Below, piece by piece: positions 17,369 through 24,642 of a stretch of DNA of 64,000 nt (positions within the stretch are counted from its first letter, which is position 1; the number at the start of each line of letters is the position of its first letter). Origin of the DNA: Hyphomicrobiales bacterium (GTDB lineage: Bacteria; Pseudomonadota; Alphaproteobacteria; Rhizobiales; Rhizobiaceae). The translations under genes and the position numbers were made by a program. The stretch lies in NCBI GenBank assembly GCA_017305935.1, contig JAFKJU010000010.1, positions 62,001-126,000 of the forward strand, written 5' to 3'. Below the pieces are notes generated by a model that worked only from the letters and a program-made list of their open reading frames with translations, made no database searches and had not been told where the DNA came from.

Positions 17369-17998
17369 ATGTCAATACGCAGTTCGAAAATTACGAATCC
17401 CGTTGTGACGGAAGAATTGGCCGGAAATGCGAACGGCGGCAAAACTCGTCCGCGCGAGCGCATCGTTTCCGCCGCCTGCACGCTGTTTCGCGAAAACGGC
17501 ATCCGCGCCACCGGCGTGGAGGCCATCGCCGAGGCCGCCGACACCAACAAGATGACGCTCTATCGCCATTTCGGCTCCAAGGACGAGCTGATCTGCGAAG
17601 CGCTGAAATGCATCTCGGATCGCCATGCCGCCTTCTGGGAAAAACTGACGGCGGATTTTCCCGACGATTCGCAGGCCCGCCTGCTGGCCTGGGTAGAATT
17701 GCGCGCCGCCTCGCTGGTGGACGAACCGCATGGCTGCGACCTCAGCAACGCCGCCGTCGAGCTGAAGGAAACCGACCATCCCGCTCATGCCGTCATAGAG
17801 CAGGTGAAGGCGGCCCAGCATCGTCGCCTCGTGGCTCTGTGCGCCGACGCCGGCAGCCGCGACCCGGATCTTCTGGCCAATACACTTGCCATGCTGCTGG
17901 AAGGCGCGCGCGTCAGCCGCTGCGCTTCCGGGGCGGAAGGGCCGTGCAGACAATTTTCCCGCGCCTGTCACGCCGCCATCGCTGCCTTTCGAAATTAG
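17369..17998 (+). CDS. TetR/AcrR-family transcriptional regulator
   Basis: 209 residues with an N-terminal TetR helix-turn-helix (RERIVSAACTLFRENGIRATGV through ADTNKMTLYRHFGSKDEL, about residues 28-75) and a variable C-terminal ligand domain containing several cysteines. The operator pair just upstream suggests autorepression. The adjacent MFS exporter lies beyond a small divergent gene and is a possible target, though this is only inference from proximity. Confidence 0.9.
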   Translation: MSIRSSKITNPVVTEELAGNANGGKTRPRERIVSAACTLFRENGIRATGVEAIAEAADTNKMTLYRHFGSKDELICEALKCISDRHAAFWEKLTADFPDDSQARLLAWVELRAASLVDEPHGCDLSNAAVELKETDHPAHAVIEQVKAAQHRRLVALCADAGSRDPDLLANTLAMLLEGARVSRCASGAEGPCRQFSRACHAAIAAFRN

Positions 17999-18126
17999 AC
18001 TTTAGGCTAATACGGATTTACGCAAAACGGATAAACTTCACCTTATCCTGCTCAAGACTCGATGGCCCCTTTCATGCTAGGGGAAAGAAGCATGTGACGA
18101 AGCGGTAGCGACGGATGTGAAACCCC

Positions 18127-20091
18127 GTGCGGAGAGATGACCTGAGCAGCCGGAATCCTGCCGAGAGCGCACAGCTGCGCGTCGCCCTGATCGGGCGGCC
18201 GCGGCTGGTCGCGCGTGATCATGGCGACATCGCCCTGCCGGAAAAAGCCTATCTGCTGCTGGCCATGCTGGCGGTGGCGCCGGAAGCGCGTCTCGATCGC
18301 GACGTCGTGCGCCGGCTGATCTGGCAGGCGGAATCGGCCGAGCGCCGCGCCGGTAGCCTGCGACAGCTGCTTTCGCGCATCGACCAGCGGCTCGGCCAGG
18401 ATTTGCCGCCGCTGCTCGTCAACGACCGCAATGAAATCCGCCTTAATCTCAGCGCCTGGAACGTCGATCTCATCGATCTCTCTACCGCGAGGCCGCCGCT
18501 GGCGCCGCAATTCTGGCCACTGCTGCAGGGTGAGCTTCTCGAAGGCGCCAATCTCGAGACGCATGGCGCCGAGGAATGGCTGCGCTTCGAGCGCGACCGC
18601 CTGTCCGAGCGCCGCGTGCATCTGCTGCGCGAAACGCTCGACGATGCCGATGCGCTCAGCGACGCAGACCTTCTCTTCCTCGGCGGTCGCCTGCTGGATA
18701 TCGACCCGGCCGAGGAAAGCGCCGTCCGGGCGCTGATGTTCGCCTATGGCCGCAAGAAGGAGACATCCGCGGCGCGCAAAATCTACCAGCAATGTGTCGA
18801 TCGCCTGCGCGACGACTACGGCGCCGAGCCGGAGCCGGCCACGCGGGCGATGGCCGAACGCCTCGGTGTCGTCAGCCATGCCCGCGCCATCGAGCCGATG
18901 ATCCGTCCGGATTTCCTGCCCGTCGAACATACAGGTGAGCCGCGCATCGTCATCCTGCCGCCGCAGGCGGTGCTGAACGACGGCGTGCTTGGCCGCATCG
19001 GCCATACGCTGCTGGAAGAGTTGACCATCCGTCTCGGCCAGCAGCGCGGCTTCAAGATCATCGCCGCCCATACCAGCCTGGAGCTTCTCAGCCGCGCCAT
19101 CGATCCGGCGGCGGCAGCCCCGGAGCTCACCTTCGACTATTCCGTCTACGTGACGATCCGCGGTGGCGAAGAGGATGTCTACGCCACATGCCGGCTGACA
19201 AAGCTGTCGGATTCCTCGGTGCTCTGGGCGCATGATTTCTCGCTTGGCCTTGCCCATATCAACGATTCCTTCGCGCAGCTGTCGCGCCGCATCGTGCTGT
19301 GCCTCACCGATCGCATCGAGCGCGAGGAACTGCTGCAGCCGGTCGACGTTTCGCCGACCGCCTATCGCCTCTATCTGGAGGGCAAACGGCTGCTGACCAA
19401 GACCGAGTTGCCGCTGCTGCGCAAGGCCCGCCAGTTCTTCCAGGCCTCGCTGAAGCGCTGCGACAGTTTCGCGCCTGCCCATGCCGGCATTGCCCGCGCC
19501 ACCTCGCTGGAATGGGTGGTGCGCTTCATGCGCGATCGCGACCTGCTCGACAAGGCCAAGGATGCCGCCCTGCAGGCGCGCGAGACCGACCCGAACAACG
19601 GCCGCGTCTTCCGCGAGCTCGGCCATATCTCGCTCTACCAGCGCCGCTTCGAGGAAAGCCTCGCCTATTACCAGCATGCGCAGGAACTGAGCCCCAACGA
19701 CGCCGACATCCTCGCCGACCACGCCGATGCGCTCTCGCATGACGGCCAGCTCGACCGGGCGCTGGAACTCAGTCTCTCCGCCTTCCGCCTCAATCCGCTG
19801 CCCTCGGACCATTATTACTGGCAGCTCGGCGGCATCTATTATGTGCAGCAGAATTACGCCAAGGCGCTGGAAGCGCTGGAGCCGGTGCGCAGCAAACCGG
19901 CGACGGCGCGACTGCTCGCCGCCTCCTACGCCATGATCGGCGACCTGCAGCAGGCGAACAGTTACGCTCAGATCGTGCTGGAGAATTTCCCGGATTTCCG
20001 TACCGAGCATTTGTGGCATTTCGTGCCGGACCGTGATCCCGGCTACACCCGCTTGCTCATCGAAGGCCTCAATCGCGCTGGCCTGAACTGA
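18127..20091 (+). CDS. Transcriptional activator with BTAD, TolB-like and TPR domains
   Basis: A 654-residue soluble regulator. Residues 15-100 form an OmpR-like winged helix (VALIGRPRLVARDHG through RRAGSLRQLLSRI). Residues about 100-245 are the all-helical BTAD domain of SARP-type activators, ending AARKIYQQCVDRLRDDYGAE. Residues about 265-400 resemble the TolB-like/FlgO segment seen in HilA- and CadC-like regulators (RIVILPPQ through SSVLWAHDF), and residues about 420-640 are TPR repeats. The start is GTG 18127; no ATG lies near. It is the nearest upstream gene, 221 bp before the peptide/YcaO/TfuA operon on the same strand, so it probably controls it, much as SARPs control antibiotic clusters. 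The signal sensed is unknown. Confidence 0.85.
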   Translation: MRRDDLSSRNPAESAQLRVALIGRPRLVARDHGDIALPEKAYLLLAMLAVAPEARLDRDVVRRLIWQAESAERRAGSLRQLLSRIDQRLGQDLPPLLVNDRNEIRLNLSAWNVDLIDLSTARPPLAPQFWPLLQGELLEGANLETHGAEEWLRFERDRLSERRVHLLRETLDDADALSDADLLFLGGRLLDIDPAEESAVRALMFAYGRKKETSAARKIYQQCVDRLRDDYGAEPEPATRAMAERLGVVSHARAIEPMIRPDFLPVEHTGEPRIVILPPQAVLNDGVLGRIGHTLLEELTIRLGQQRGFKIIAAHTSLELLSRAIDPAAAAPELTFDYSVYVTIRGGEEDVYATCRLTKLSDSSVLWAHDFSLGLAHINDSFAQLSRRIVLCLTDRIEREELLQPVDVSPTAYRLYLEGKRLLTKTELPLLRKARQFFQASLKRCDSFAPAHAGIARATSLEWVVRFMRDRDLLDKAKDAALQARETDPNNGRVFRELGHISLYQRRFEESLAYYQHAQELSPNDADILADHADALSHDGQLDRALELSLSAFRLNPLPSDHYYWQLGGIYYVQQNYAKALEALEPVRSKPATARLLAASYAMIGDLQQANSYAQIVLENFPDFRTEHLWHFVPDRDPGYTRLLIEGLNRAGLN

Positions 20092-20127
20092 GGCGGGTTG
20101 CGCCTTCCCTGCACTAAGCGCTTGTTT

Positions 20128-20251
20128 TATAATATGCCTTGGCGGTAAAAATTACCGCGCGTCTTTCTATGACACCGCCCACGTCAAACCGCATACCGAT
20201 TCATAGCGCCTTGACCTTAACCGTCACCGTCGCTGTCACGCAGGGGTGACG
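20128..20251 (+). promoter_or_regulatory. Putative control region of the peptide-ycaO-tfuA operon
   Basis: Within the 221-bp gap there is a perfect -10-like TATAAT (20128-20133) and the palindrome GCGGTAA-AAA-TTACCGC (20142-20158). There is also an inverted repeat CGTCACC-N16-GGTGACG (20222-20228 and 20245-20251) with an extra GTCAC at 20235-20239. The same GTGACG hexamer occurs before the activator gene (18094-18099) and, as GTGACG/CGTCAC arms, before the 89-residue gene. Short motifs can recur by chance, so activator binding is only a hypothesis. Confidence 0.4.
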
Positions 20252-20312
20252 CCCCCCATGATCATCTCTCCCTGCCTCACCCAAGAGGCGGCCCGAACCT
20301 CAGGAGACGATC

Positions 20313-20441
20313 ATGAAGATCACTGAAACCGCACAGACCGTCCGTCTTTCTCCCGCCGCGCAGGCCATCCTGAAACAGCAGACCGTGACCGTCGACTCCA
20401 ACGCAACGTCGAACATCGTTCACGCTGTCCGTTTCCGCTGA
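20313..20441 (+). CDS. Candidate RiPP precursor peptide (42 residues)
   Basis: Unannotated-size frame with a strong ribosome binding site (CAGGAGACGATC-ATG), ending 10 bp before the YcaO start. The peptide starts MKITETAQTVRLSP, has a helical Ala/Gln middle (AAQAILKQQ, residues 15-23), then a Val/Thr/Asn/Ser-rich segment (TVTVDSN, then TSN), and ends HAVRFR. It has no Cys, so heterocycles would have to come from Ser or Thr, whereas backbone thioamidation needs no special side chain. Size, position and spacing fit a substrate of the adjacent YcaO/TfuA pair: leader about 1-23, core about 24-42 (inferred). I do not recognise it. The trifolitoxin precursor TfxA is of similar length, but I see no sequence resemblance. 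Confidence 0.7.
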   Translation: MKITETAQTVRLSPAAQAILKQQTVTVDSNATSNIVHAVRFR

Positions 20442-20451
20442 GAGCTTGACA

Positions 20452-21711
20452 ATGTCTGCCCGTAAGGCGCTGGAGACTCTCGCGGTCGATCTTGCCGGTT
20501 GCCATGCCGGCTACAATGCCTATCACGACCGCGCCATCGCGCCTGGGCAGACATTGTCCCGCATCCGGCCGCTCTTCCCCGCACTCGGCATCACGCGGGT
20601 CGGCCTGCTGACGGGTCTCGATACCATCGGAATCCCCGTCGCCTTCGCGACGCGGCCCAACAGCCACACGCTCTCGGTCTTCCAAGGCAAGGGCATCGAC
20701 GACGAGGCAGCCATGGCCTCGGCCGCGATGGAAGCCCTGGAAACCCGCATCGCCGAACTGGCGCCGGCCGACCTGCGCATGGCGAGCGTCGCCGATATGC
20801 GCGCCGCCTCCGCCACCATCGATCTCGATTCGGTGGCACGCTGCGTTCCCTCCGACATTTCCACAGACCCGATCCCGTGGGTCGCCGGCTACGATCTCGT
20901 GTCGCAATCCGAGGTCATGGTGCCCTGGTGGCTTGTCGGCCTCGATCATCGCGGCATTCGTCCGGCGGGTTTCGAACAATCGAGCGATGGCCTCGCCTCC
21001 GGCAATAGCCCGGCCGAAGCGGTACTGCACGGGCTTTGCGAGTTGGTCGAGCGCGATGCCTGGGCGCTGACGCAATTGCGCGCCTGGGAACGGCTGCAGG
21101 ATGCCCGCATCGATCCAGAAAGCCTGCGCGATCCACTCATCGACGTTTTCAGCCAGCGCATTGCCCGCGCCGGCATGGAATTGCTGCTGGTCGACATGAC
21201 CACGGATATCGGCGTGCCCGCCATCCTCGCCGTCATCGTGCCGCAAAACATGCCGCAGCGGGTCGATGCGCGCTGGTCACAGGTCTGCGGCGGTTGCGGC
21301 TGCCATCCCGATCCGGTGCGCGCCGCGTTGCGCGCCATCACCGAGGCGGCGCAGAGCCGGCTGACGGCGATCGCCGGCAGCCGCGACGATTTTTCACCGC
21401 GCATCTACCAGCGGCTCGACGGCGATTCCTCCATGCAGCAGTTGATCGGATTGCGCGAATATCGCGCCCTGCCCTTCCCGCTGGAACGTTTCGAACGCCG
21501 CCCCGCCGCCGTGCAGGCAACCATCCAGCAGATCGTGCGTAGCCTCACGCGTCACGGCATCGAGCAGGTGATTGCCGTACCGCTGTCCTCTCCGGATTTC
21601 CCCGTCTCGGTCGTGCGCGTCATCGTGCCGGGTCTCGAGGTCGAGATCGTCGGCGACAATATCCAGCTCGGCTTGCGCGCCGTGCATGTGCTCAAGGAGA
21701 GCCAGCAATGA
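20452..21711 (+). CDS. YcaO-family ATP-dependent peptide backbone-modifying enzyme
   Basis: 419 residues. YcaO proteins phosphorylate a peptide amide so a nucleophile can attack it, giving azolines or, with TfuA, thioamides. The ATP/Mg motifs are complete: SAAMEALE (Glu94, Glu97), CELVERDA (Glu197, Glu200) and TEAAQSR (Glu298, Gln301, Arg303). A Cys cluster CGGCGC (279, 282, 284) precedes the last motif; YcaO relatives often have Gly-rich sequence there, so sulfur handling or metal binding is possible. There is no proline-rich C-terminus and no E1-like partner gene, which argues against azoline synthesis. ATG 20452 is preferred over TTG 20446. The stop overlaps tfuA by 4 bp. Confidence 0.9.
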   Translation: MSARKALETLAVDLAGCHAGYNAYHDRAIAPGQTLSRIRPLFPALGITRVGLLTGLDTIGIPVAFATRPNSHTLSVFQGKGIDDEAAMASAAMEALETRIAELAPADLRMASVADMRAASATIDLDSVARCVPSDISTDPIPWVAGYDLVSQSEVMVPWWLVGLDHRGIRPAGFEQSSDGLASGNSPAEAVLHGLCELVERDAWALTQLRAWERLQDARIDPESLRDPLIDVFSQRIARAGMELLLVDMTTDIGVPAILAVIVPQNMPQRVDARWSQVCGGCGCHPDPVRAALRAITEAAQSRLTAIAGSRDDFSPRIYQRLDGDSSMQQLIGLREYRALPFPLERFERRPAAVQATIQQIVRSLTRHGIEQVIAVPLSSPDFPVSVVRVIVPGLEVEIVGDNIQLGLRAVHVLKESQQ

Positions 21712-22451
21712 AGGTTGTCTTCGTCGGTCCAAGCCTCGGCAACGACATCGGCCGCCAGCGCGAAATTCATTCGGATGTCGAATTCCGGGCGCCGGCCGCC
21801 TGCGGCGACATCCTGCGCGCCGCCGAGGATGGAGCGAGCGCCATCGGTCTGGTCGATGGTTATTTCGGCGACCTGCCCTCCGTCTGGCACAAGGAGATCC
21901 TTTATGCGCTGGAGCAGGGCATCGCCATCGGCGGCGGCGCCAGCATGGGGGCGCTGCGCGCCGCCGAATGCAGCCCGTTCGGCATGGTCGGCATCGGCGG
22001 CATCTACGAGGATTATGCCAGCGGCGCCTTGATGGACGACGAGGCGGTGGCACTGGTCCACGGGCCGGCCGAGATGAACTGGACGCCACTTTCCATTCCC
22101 TGGGTGGATTTCCAGCCGACCATGGAAAAGATGCACAGCGAGGGCCATATGACCGCCCGTGAGTGGCAAAGAATGCTGATGACCGGTCGTGTGCTGCACT
22201 TTTCCGAGCGCACCTATCCGCGCGTCATCCGCGAATGCGCCTTCGAGAACGAGCAGCGTGGCCGCGCCCTGCTGCAGGCGATTCGCCAAGGCAGGATCGA
22301 GCGCAAGCGTGCCGATGCGCTGGCCGTGCTCGATTGGCTGGCGGCAGACACAAGCGTCGCCCAAAGGACGGATTGGAACTTCATGGCCACGTCGCATTGG
22401 GAAATGCTGCGCTCCGAAGTCATTGCAAATCGTCTCCAGCCAGCCCTGTAA
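21708..22451 (+). CDS. tfuA: TfuA-like protein, YcaO partner
   Basis: 247 residues of the TfuA family, named from the Rhizobium trifolitoxin system. It helps YcaO install backbone thioamides, for example on methyl-coenzyme M reductase in methanogens, and is thought to deliver sulfide. Family hallmarks: VFVGPSL at the N-terminus, GLVDGYFGDLPSVWHKEIL (about residues 47-65), GASMGALRAAE (77-87), then FGMVGIGGIYEDYASG. The start ATGA overlaps the ycaO stop, so the two are translationally coupled and probably made in equal amounts. Cytosolic. Confidence 0.9.
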   Translation: MKVVFVGPSLGNDIGRQREIHSDVEFRAPAACGDILRAAEDGASAIGLVDGYFGDLPSVWHKEILYALEQGIAIGGGASMGALRAAECSPFGMVGIGGIYEDYASGALMDDEAVALVHGPAEMNWTPLSIPWVDFQPTMEKMHSEGHMTAREWQRMLMTGRVLHFSERTYPRVIRECAFENEQRGRALLQAIRQGRIERKRADALAVLDWLAADTSVAQRTDWNFMATSHWEMLRSEVIANRLQPAL

Positions 22452-22528
22452 CGGTCGTGTAACGCCCTATCGTTCATTCTGGACCTGTGACGGGATAGAT
22501 GCGTCACGGGGTGGAAGAAGGGTGTGAA

Positions 22529-22798
22529 ATGGGCGCCGAAACCCGATGTAACAAGGATGTACATTATGCACGCTTGCACCGGCTGCTGTCAGCCGCGCAG
22601 GAGGAAGCCAAGGCCCTCGGCTTGAAGAATGTGCTGCACCTGTCCAACATGGCGCTGATGCAGACTGTCGTCGATTGGGAAGGGCTGGCGCTGGAAAAGG
22701 ATGCCGATGCCAAGCTGAACGCGGCCATGCGTGAAAAAGCCCGTCTCTCCAAGGAACATGGGCGCGCGACGATCACGGTCGTTCGTCATGACGCATGA
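22529..22798 (+). CDS. Small protein of unknown function ending the ycaO-tfuA operon
   Basis: 89 residues from ATG 22529, which has GAAGAAGGG 6-14 bp upstream; the in-frame ATG 22499 lacks one. Highly charged and helical: HYARLHRLLSAAQEEAKALG, LSNMALMQTVVDWEGLALEK, then a basic stretch and ITVVRHDA at the end. No membrane segment and no known motif. It lies 77 bp after tfuA on the same strand, and a 13-bp hairpin begins at its stop codon, so it is probably the last gene of the peptide operon. It might be an immunity, carrier or unrelated protein; nothing in the sequence decides. Confidence 0.6.
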   Translation: MGAETRCNKDVHYARLHRLLSAAQEEAKALGLKNVLHLSNMALMQTVVDWEGLALEKDADAKLNAAMREKARLSKEHGRATITVVRHDA

Positions 22799-22827
22799 CG
22801 CCATGCATCGTCTGACGATGCATGGCG
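22799..22827 (+). terminator. Strong hairpin ending the peptide operon
   Basis: A 13-bp perfect stem (CGCCATGCATCGT / ACGATGCATGGCG) with a CTG loop directly after the stop codon of the 89-residue gene. There is no T-run, so it may act as a bidirectional block or RNA-stabilising end rather than a classical intrinsic terminator. Confidence 0.6.
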
Positions 22828-22925
22828 CGTCAGGTCTGCAAAGGCTTTGAGTTGTTCGTCGATAGCCAATGTGACGATGCGCGCGGAGGGTCGAGTCCGG
22901 CCTTCGTTTCCTGGCAATGGAATGG

Positions 22926-23330
22926 TCAGTCGGCGTCGCGCGACGTGCCGGCTTCCGAATGCGCGATTTCCTGAACCAGCTTGAGCAGGCGCGTGCGAAC
23001 CGCTTCGTTCTTGATGGAGAGGAAAGCCGCGTTAAGCTGAAGCCCCTGGCGCGACACGACGAACTCGTCCTTGGCGGCCTGGTTGTCGTTGCTCGAAGTG
23101 CTGGCGTCGAATTCGTCGAAGAAACTGCGCACGTCGATGCTCATCGCATTGGCGATCTCGACGAGACGGCTGGCGCTGACGCGGTTGGCGCCCTTTTCAT
23201 ACTTCTGGATCTGCTGGAAGGTCACACCGATGCGATCTCCCAGTTCCGACTGGGAAATGCCGCTGATCATCCGTTGGTTGCGAATTTTCTTGCCGACCTG
23301 GATATCGACATTGTGAGGCTGGCTTTTCAC
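22926..23330 (-). CDS. XRE-family helix-turn-helix regulator (PraR-like)
   Basis: 134 residues with a Cro/C1-type HTH (VGKKIRNQRMISGISQSELG through TFQQIQKYEKGANRVSASRL, about residues 12-65) and a helical C-terminal tail. The block VTFQQIQKYEKG..R is shared by rhizobial biofilm and quorum-related XRE proteins such as PraR. The start was set at GTG 23330 because CAAGGAGC lies 6-7 bp upstream; the ATG at 23378 has no such site and adds unconvincing sequence. It converges with the peptide operon. Targets unknown. Confidence 0.85.
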   Translation of the reverse strand: MKSQPHNVDIQVGKKIRNQRMISGISQSELGDRIGVTFQQIQKYEKGANRVSASRLVEIANAMSIDVRSFFDEFDASTSSNDNQAAKDEFVVSRQGLQLNAAFLSIKNEAVRTRLLKLVQEIAHSEAGTSRDAD

Positions 23331-23634
23331 GACTGCGCTCCTTGCTAGGTTGTCGCCGGTCCACCATGGAGTCGGCAATCATTTAATTTCATCGCAACCA
23401 TTAGCCGAGGTTATCGGTCCAATCAACTTTTGTTGGGTAGATTGCGGTATCAGGGTTGCGCAACTTTATGGTTCGTCTCGCTTTCGGACCGAATTTTGAC
23501 GAAAGCTGCCACAATCGCCGGATTAACAAAATTTTAATCAGCGAAAATGGGGCAATGTCCCGCTATTGCGCAATGGCAGGCCGCTTCCCGTCATGCGGGC
23601 GATCGGCGTTCCTGCCCGGCCCGCCCCGAGAATC
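23331..23634. other. AT-rich intergenic region upstream of the XRE regulator
   Basis: 304 bp with no gene seen. Contains the XRE promoter region and the 3' side of the ModE-like gene. Two small palindromes stand out: CAAC-TTTT-GTTG (23424-23435), a possible XRE operator, and GATTAA-N7-TTAATC (23521-23539). Confidence 0.45.
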
Positions 23635-24000
23635 TCATGAAATCGCCCGGCGGTTGCGCTCCAGCCAGTCCAGATCCTCGGCGGCCAGCGCGGCAAAACG
23701 TCGCTCCATCGCCCGGAAGCGCGACAGCAGTTCCACGCCGAAAGCGCTGACCTCGGCACCGCCCCCCTGCTTGCCGCCGCGCTGCGATTCGACCACCGGC
23801 CGGCTGAACATCCGGTTCATCTCGTCGACCAGCAGCCAGGCACGGCGATAGGACATGCCCATGGCGCGCCCGGCGGCGGAAATCGAGCCCGTTTCCCGAA
23901 TGAGTTCCAGCAGCCGCATCTTGCCATGGCCCAGCCGCTGTTCCGGGGGAAAATCGATACGCAGGACCGGGCGCAGGGTGAAATCGGGGTCGGTGGTCAT
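23635..24000 (-). CDS. ModE/LysR-type winged-helix regulator (molybdate-type N-terminal domain only)
   Basis: 121 residues consisting of the ModE N-terminal DNA-binding domain: LRIDFPPEQRLGHGKMRLLELI, then GSISAAGRAMGMSYRRAWLLVDEMN, then a wing with QRGGKQGGGAEVS. It lacks the two C-terminal MOP molybdate-binding domains of full ModE (about 260 residues). Such single-domain proteins are widespread in alphaproteobacteria and may still act in molybdate or other oxyanion regulation. No mod transport genes are adjacent. Confidence 0.85.
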   Translation of the reverse strand: MTTDPDFTLRPVLRIDFPPEQRLGHGKMRLLELIRETGSISAAGRAMGMSYRRAWLLVDEMNRMFSRPVVESQRGGKQGGGAEVSAFGVELLSRFRAMERRFAALAAEDLDWLERNRRAIS

Positions 24001-24156
24001 AAGATTACCTGGTTGACGGGTCGCGCCAGTCTACACAAAGCGGCGTTTGGAAGGGACGCACAAACCGGTTCCCGGCGAAAAAATTCGCAAGAGCAATGTC
24101 GGCGCCGGCGCGGCTGCCGCGTCCTTGGGGAAGAGCGACACCGAAAGGAGCCCCTG

Positions 24157-24639
24157 ATGACCCGTATCGCCTCCCATCTCTGGTTTGCCGAGGGCGCGCG
24201 CGACGCCGTCGAATTCTACACTTCAGTGATTCCGGACAGCGCCATCGGGCGCTCCACGGATATTCCGGCGGAATCGCCGGCGGGGCCGCCGGGCAGCGTC
24301 GAGATCATCGAATTCACCCTCGGCGACCAGCGATTCGTCGCCATGCAGGCCGGGCCGCTCGATCCGTTCAACCATGCCTTTTCCATCGCCGTGCTGCTCG
24401 ACAGCCAGGCGGAGGTCGATCGCATCTGGTCGGCCTTCCTCGACAATGGCGGCACGGCCGAACAATGCGGCTGGCTGCGCGACCGCTGGGGCCTCTGCTG
24501 GCAGATCGTTCCGCGCGGCCTTTCCGATATGATCTCCAGCCCGGACCGCGACGCCGCGCAACGGGCGGCGCAGGCCATGCTGACGATGATCAAGCTGGAC
24601 CTGCCCGCCATCGAGAAGGCCTTTCGCGGCCAGACCTGA
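24157..24639 (+). CDS. VOC/PhnB-like family protein
   Basis: 160 residues of the glyoxalase/vicinal-oxygen-chelate fold in the PhnB/3-demethylubiquinone-methyltransferase-like subgroup. It shows HLWFAEGARDAVEFYTSVIP at the N-terminus, QRFVAMQAGP with FNHAFSIAVLL in the middle, and CGWLRDRWGLCWQIVPRGL near the end. Enzymatic activity of this subgroup is undefined, and the name of the methyltransferase is historical. ATG 24157 follows GAAAGGAGCCCCTG. It ends 3 bp from the convergent HAD gene. Confidence 0.8.
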   Translation: MTRIASHLWFAEGARDAVEFYTSVIPDSAIGRSTDIPAESPAGPPGSVEIIEFTLGDQRFVAMQAGPLDPFNHAFSIAVLLDSQAEVDRIWSAFLDNGGTAEQCGWLRDRWGLCWQIVPRGLSDMISSPDRDAAQRAAQAMLTMIKLDLPAIEKAFRGQT

Positions 24640-24642
24640 AGT

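Noticed and set aside
18052-20019. 655-residue open frame on the minus strand
   Set aside because: It lies antisense to the TPR activator, has Arg/Gln/Gly-rich composition typical of shadow frames in GC-rich DNA, and shows no motif.
20258-20326. 22-codon frame overlapping the start of the putative precursor
   Set aside because: No good ribosome binding site, and its end lies over the start region of the 42-residue frame; a leader peptide is possible but not supported.
20452-22451. Trifolitoxin operon
   Set aside because: Only YcaO and TfuA are shared in kind. No tfxB-G homologues are seen, and the peptide does not resemble TfxA.
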